Positions 61,826-64,000 of a stretch of 64,000 nucleotides of DNA are shown here, piece by piece. Below the pieces are notes generated by a model, which saw only the letters and a program-made list of their open reading frames with translations, made no database searches and had not been told where the DNA came from. This stretch comes from Erysipelotrichaceae bacterium (lineage in GTDB: Bacteria > Bacillota_I > Bacilli_A > Erysipelotrichales > Erysipelotrichaceae). Numbering within the stretch: the first letter of the stretch is position 1; each line of letters opens with the position of its first letter. The position numbers and the translations under genes are program-made. Where the stretch lies: NCBI GenBank assembly GCA_017539025.1, contig JAFYHT010000066.1, positions 140,450 to 204,449 of the forward strand, given 5' to 3'.

Positions 61826-63646
61826 ATGTGTGGAATTACCGGATATACCGGCAGAAGTGTTGCCTTGCCTTTTATCATGCAGGGCCTGGAGAAATTGGAG
61901 TACCGTGGCTATGATTCAGCCGGTGTCACTCTGGTGGATAAAAGCGATCTATTTACCTGCAAAGTATCCGGAAGACTGGATAATCTGAAAGCGAAACTGG
62001 ATGAGGAAGCTCATCAGCAGACCTGCGGTATCGGTCATACCAGATGGGCCACCCACGGTGTGCCTTCTCAGCTCAATTCTCATCCTCATACAAACAGTAG
62101 CGGAACGATATCGCTGGTTCACAACGGCATCATTGAAAACTACCTGTCACTGAAACAGGAGCTTTTGAATAAAGGCTATGTCTTTCAATCGGAAACAGAT
62201 ACCGAGATCATCGTTCACCTTCTGGATGATGTTTATTATCACGAAACGGGAGACATGCTTCAGGCACTGCTGAAAGTCGTGAACCGGCTGAAAGGAAGCT
62301 TTGCTCTCTGCATCGTTTCCAAAGAGTTTCCGGATCAGATATATGTGGCCAAAAAAGAGAGCCCGATGATTTTGGGAAAGAATGAAACAGGAACTTTCTG
62401 TGCCTCTGATGCACCGGCTTTGCTTGCTTATGGGGATCAGATCCTGCCATTAAAAGATAAAGAAGTTGCGATCTTGTCTCCGGATGATATCCGGGTCTTT
62501 AACTTTAAAGGCGAAGAAATGAAACAGGAGTGGATAGCAGCTCCTTATAATATTCAGGCTGCTCAGAAAGGCGGATATGATTCGTTTATGTTGAAAGAGA
62601 TCCACGAACAGCCAAGAGCGATTAGAGAGACTCTGAGAGGAAGGATAATCAATGATGAAATAGAAATCAACGAATTGAATGAACTGGATTTGGACTGGAA
62701 AAAAACAGAAAGGATCTATTTTGTCGCCTGCGGAACGGCCTATCATGCGGGCATCAGTGCGGCAAAAGAACTGGAAAAACTGACTGATGTACCGGTTTAT
62801 GCAATTCCCGCAAGTGAATTCCGTTATGGAGACCCTTACCTCAATGGACGGTGTCTGTGTATCTTTATCAGTCAGTCCGGTGAAACGGCGGATACGATTG
62901 CGGCAATCAAACTGGCAAAACAGAAACAAGCTTCAACAGTCGGCGTTGTCAACGTCTTGGGGTCATCTCTTACCAGACTCTCGGATGTCTGTTTATATAC
63001 TTGCGCCGGACCGGAAATATCGGTCGCCAGTACCAAGGCATACACTACACAGATCGTTCTGCTTAGCTGCCTGATTATCAAGATCGCGGAAAAGATAAAT
63101 GGTTATAAACCTGACATTCAGCTGATCATAGATTTTAAAGAACTGCCGGAACTGGTGGAAAAAGTATTAAAGCATGAAAGTCAGGTGAAAGAGTTGTCTG
63201 GTCTGTTCAAAGACAAAAAGGATGCGTATTTCATCGGCCGGCAGCATGATTATCCGGTTGCCTTGGAAGGCAGTTTGAAACTAAAGGAAGTTTCTTATGT
63301 TCATGCCGATGCATATTATGCAGGCGAACTGAAACATGGACCTATCGCTTTGATTGAAGATGGCACGATTGTCATTGCTTTGGCAACGCAAGAAAAAGTT
63401 GCTGCAAAGACTATCTCTAATATTCAGGAAACGCTGGCCAGAGGTTCTAAAGTCATTCTAATCACAACAGAATCCATCGAGGTGGACGGTTTTGAATATG
63501 TTATCAGGTTAAAAGAAATATCACGTTGCTTGATGCCAGTTCAGATCATTGTTTTACTGCAGCTGCTTGCATACTATGTTGCTGTTATAAAGGGTTGCGA
63601 TATCGACAAACCGCGTAATCTGGCAAAATCTGTCACAGTAGAATAA
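61826..63646 (+). CDS. glmS: Glucosamine-fructose-6-phosphate aminotransferase
   Basis: A 606-residue GlmS that makes glucosamine-6-phosphate from fructose-6-phosphate and glutamine, first step to UDP-GlcNAc. The N-terminal Cys of 'MCGITGYTG' is the glutaminase nucleophile; 'HTRWATHGVPS' and two SIS domains ('ACGTAYHAGI', 'ISQSGETADT') follow, ending 'KPRNLAKSVTVE'. AAGGAGG precedes the ATG at 61826. Controlled by the ribozyme directly upstream. Confidence 0.97.
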   Translation: MCGITGYTGRSVALPFIMQGLEKLEYRGYDSAGVTLVDKSDLFTCKVSGRLDNLKAKLDEEAHQQTCGIGHTRWATHGVPSQLNSHPHTNSSGTISLVHNGIIENYLSLKQELLNKGYVFQSETDTEIIVHLLDDVYYHETGDMLQALLKVVNRLKGSFALCIVSKEFPDQIYVAKKESPMILGKNETGTFCASDAPALLAYGDQILPLKDKEVAILSPDDIRVFNFKGEEMKQEWIAAPYNIQAAQKGGYDSFMLKEIHEQPRAIRETLRGRIINDEIEINELNELDLDWKKTERIYFVACGTAYHAGISAAKELEKLTDVPVYAIPASEFRYGDPYLNGRCLCIFISQSGETADTIAAIKLAKQKQASTVGVVNVLGSSLTRLSDVCLYTCAGPEISVASTKAYTTQIVLLSCLIIKIAEKINGYKPDIQLIIDFKELPELVEKVLKHESQVKELSGLFKDKKDAYFIGRQHDYPVALEGSLKLKEVSYVHADAYYAGELKHGPIALIEDGTIVIALATQEKVAAKTISNIQETLARGSKVILITTESIEVDGFEYVIRLKEISRCLMPVQIIVLLQLLAYYVAVIKGCDIDKPRNLAKSVTVE

Positions 63647-63836
63647 AAGAAATTTGTGACATTTACAGAGCATCTTTCAGGTTTAAAATAATCAATTATT
63701 TTTCGATAAGTATCAGCTGTAGCATGATGACATTCATCAGCGTATGTCAAGTAAGGACTAAAAAAATATAGAACTTTTTCAGAAGAAAAGCTCCGGACTC
63801 TGCAATCTGGAACTCTTTTCTGATAGGCATTCAGTT
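63647..63836. other. Gap between glmS and the edge gene
   Basis: 190 nt of AT-rich DNA. An imperfect hairpin (about 63780-63822: TCAGAAGAAAAG... with TCTTTTCTGA) may terminate one or both convergent genes. No gene is evident here; a minus-strand frame that continues into glmS has no coding features. Confidence 0.4.
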
Positions 63837-64000
63837 TTACTGTTCTTTCATGAACCGTATAAAGATATCGGAGAACTTCCATATGATCTGTGCATGCTGG
63901 TCGTCTGTTATCTCAACAGATTCTATAAATGTCTGCACCATACCACTCGTCAGCTGAGATTCTTTGGAATACTTCTTCATCTCGCCGACCAGTTTTTCGG
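63837..64000 (-). CDS. C-terminal end of a probable serine recombinase, partial
   Basis: On the minus strand a frame is open from the window edge to a TAA at 63837-63839, giving 54 residues with 'GEMKKYSKES', 'LTSGMVQTFIESVEI' and 'AQIIWKFSDIFIRFMKEQ'. This is how the C-terminus of large serine recombinases of Firmicute mobile elements tends to read (LT-x-x-x-V-x-x-x-I-x-x-I/V near the end). The catalytic domain is outside the window, so the family call is tentative. Confidence 0.5.
   Translation of the reverse strand, partial: EKLVGEMKKYSKESQLTSGMVQTFIESVEITDDQHAQIIWKFSDIFIRFMKEQ

Noticed and set aside
63574..63882. 102-codon minus-strand open frame over the end of glmS
   Set aside because: It overlaps glmS and the recombinase-like tail, lacks an SD and resembles nothing; a shadow frame.

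Overview
The window looks like chromosome from a low-GC, gut- or mouth-type Firmicute, most likely of the Erysipelotrichaceae/Erysipelotrichia (inferred from gene content and style: MEP isoprenoid genes beside rnmV and ksgA, a type III glutamine synthetase, many small lipoproteins, ABC nucleoside and PTS sugar uptake; genus not determinable by eye). Genes are dense, often overlap by 1-11 nt, and Ile codons are mostly ATC in the first ~48 kb.

Layout. (1) 0-8 kb: the end of a nucleoside ABC transporter (ATPase plus two permeases) in an operon with a nucleoside hydrolase, then an FGGY sugar kinase, an M42 peptidase and an M20 amidohydrolase. (2) 8-11.3 kb: a beta-glucoside unit (lone PTS IIC, small EamA permease, GH1 6-phospho-beta-glucosidase). 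(3) 11.5-16.4 kb: a lipoprotein, a VanZ-VOC fusion, a PfkB kinase paired with a TrpF-like barrel that lacks the catalytic Cys, and an IS1341-type tnpB element with a likely omega RNA. (4) 16.4-22.1 kb: housekeeping operon rluA-type, ybaK/ebsC, ispD, rnmV, ksgA, ispE, then a PRPP synthetase that carries a decayed GlmU-like nucleotidyltransferase domain at its N-terminus. (5) 22.1-28.4 kb: CHAP hydrolase, rhomboid protease, cystatin-like lipoprotein, VanX-type lipoprotein, GH29 fucosidase, tRNA-Pro. (6) 28.5-36.3 kb: the most intriguing unit, an apparent eleven-gene operon of hydrolases, methyltransferases, ATC-hydrolase-like proteins (one frameshifted), twin membrane proteins and a ketopantoate-reductase-like enzyme, with an operator-like dyad at its promoter. 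(7) 36.5-47.9 kb: cell-envelope and lipoprotein genes (LTA-synthase-like, CotH kinase, VanY-type), a nucleoside phosphorylase-pyrophosphatase fusion, a third ATC-hydrolase paralogue, an AraC regulator.

(8) 47.9-51.5 kb: three 49-nt copies of the 3' half of a tRNA-Lys(CUU) gene, each with its terminator, bracket two single-gene cassettes (GltD-like oxidoreductase; DUF4143 ATPase). They look like attachment-site scars. (9) 51.6-63.6 kb: a LysR regulator divergent from an operon encoding glutamine synthetase III, PurA, PurB, GuaA, IlvE, PyrG and, behind a glmS ribozyme, GlmS. It joins ammonia assimilation to three glutamine-consuming amidotransferases. Ile codons here are visibly more mixed (ATT common), and the stretch lies between the tRNA-Lys scars and the tail of a recombinase-like gene at the right edge, so it may be an island.

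Two cross-cutting points: at least five genes have a -10 box exactly 6 nt before the start codon and no Shine-Dalgarno sequence, suggesting recurrent leaderless transcription; and several proteins are unusual fusions. No CRISPR array, rRNA or complete prophage is visible.
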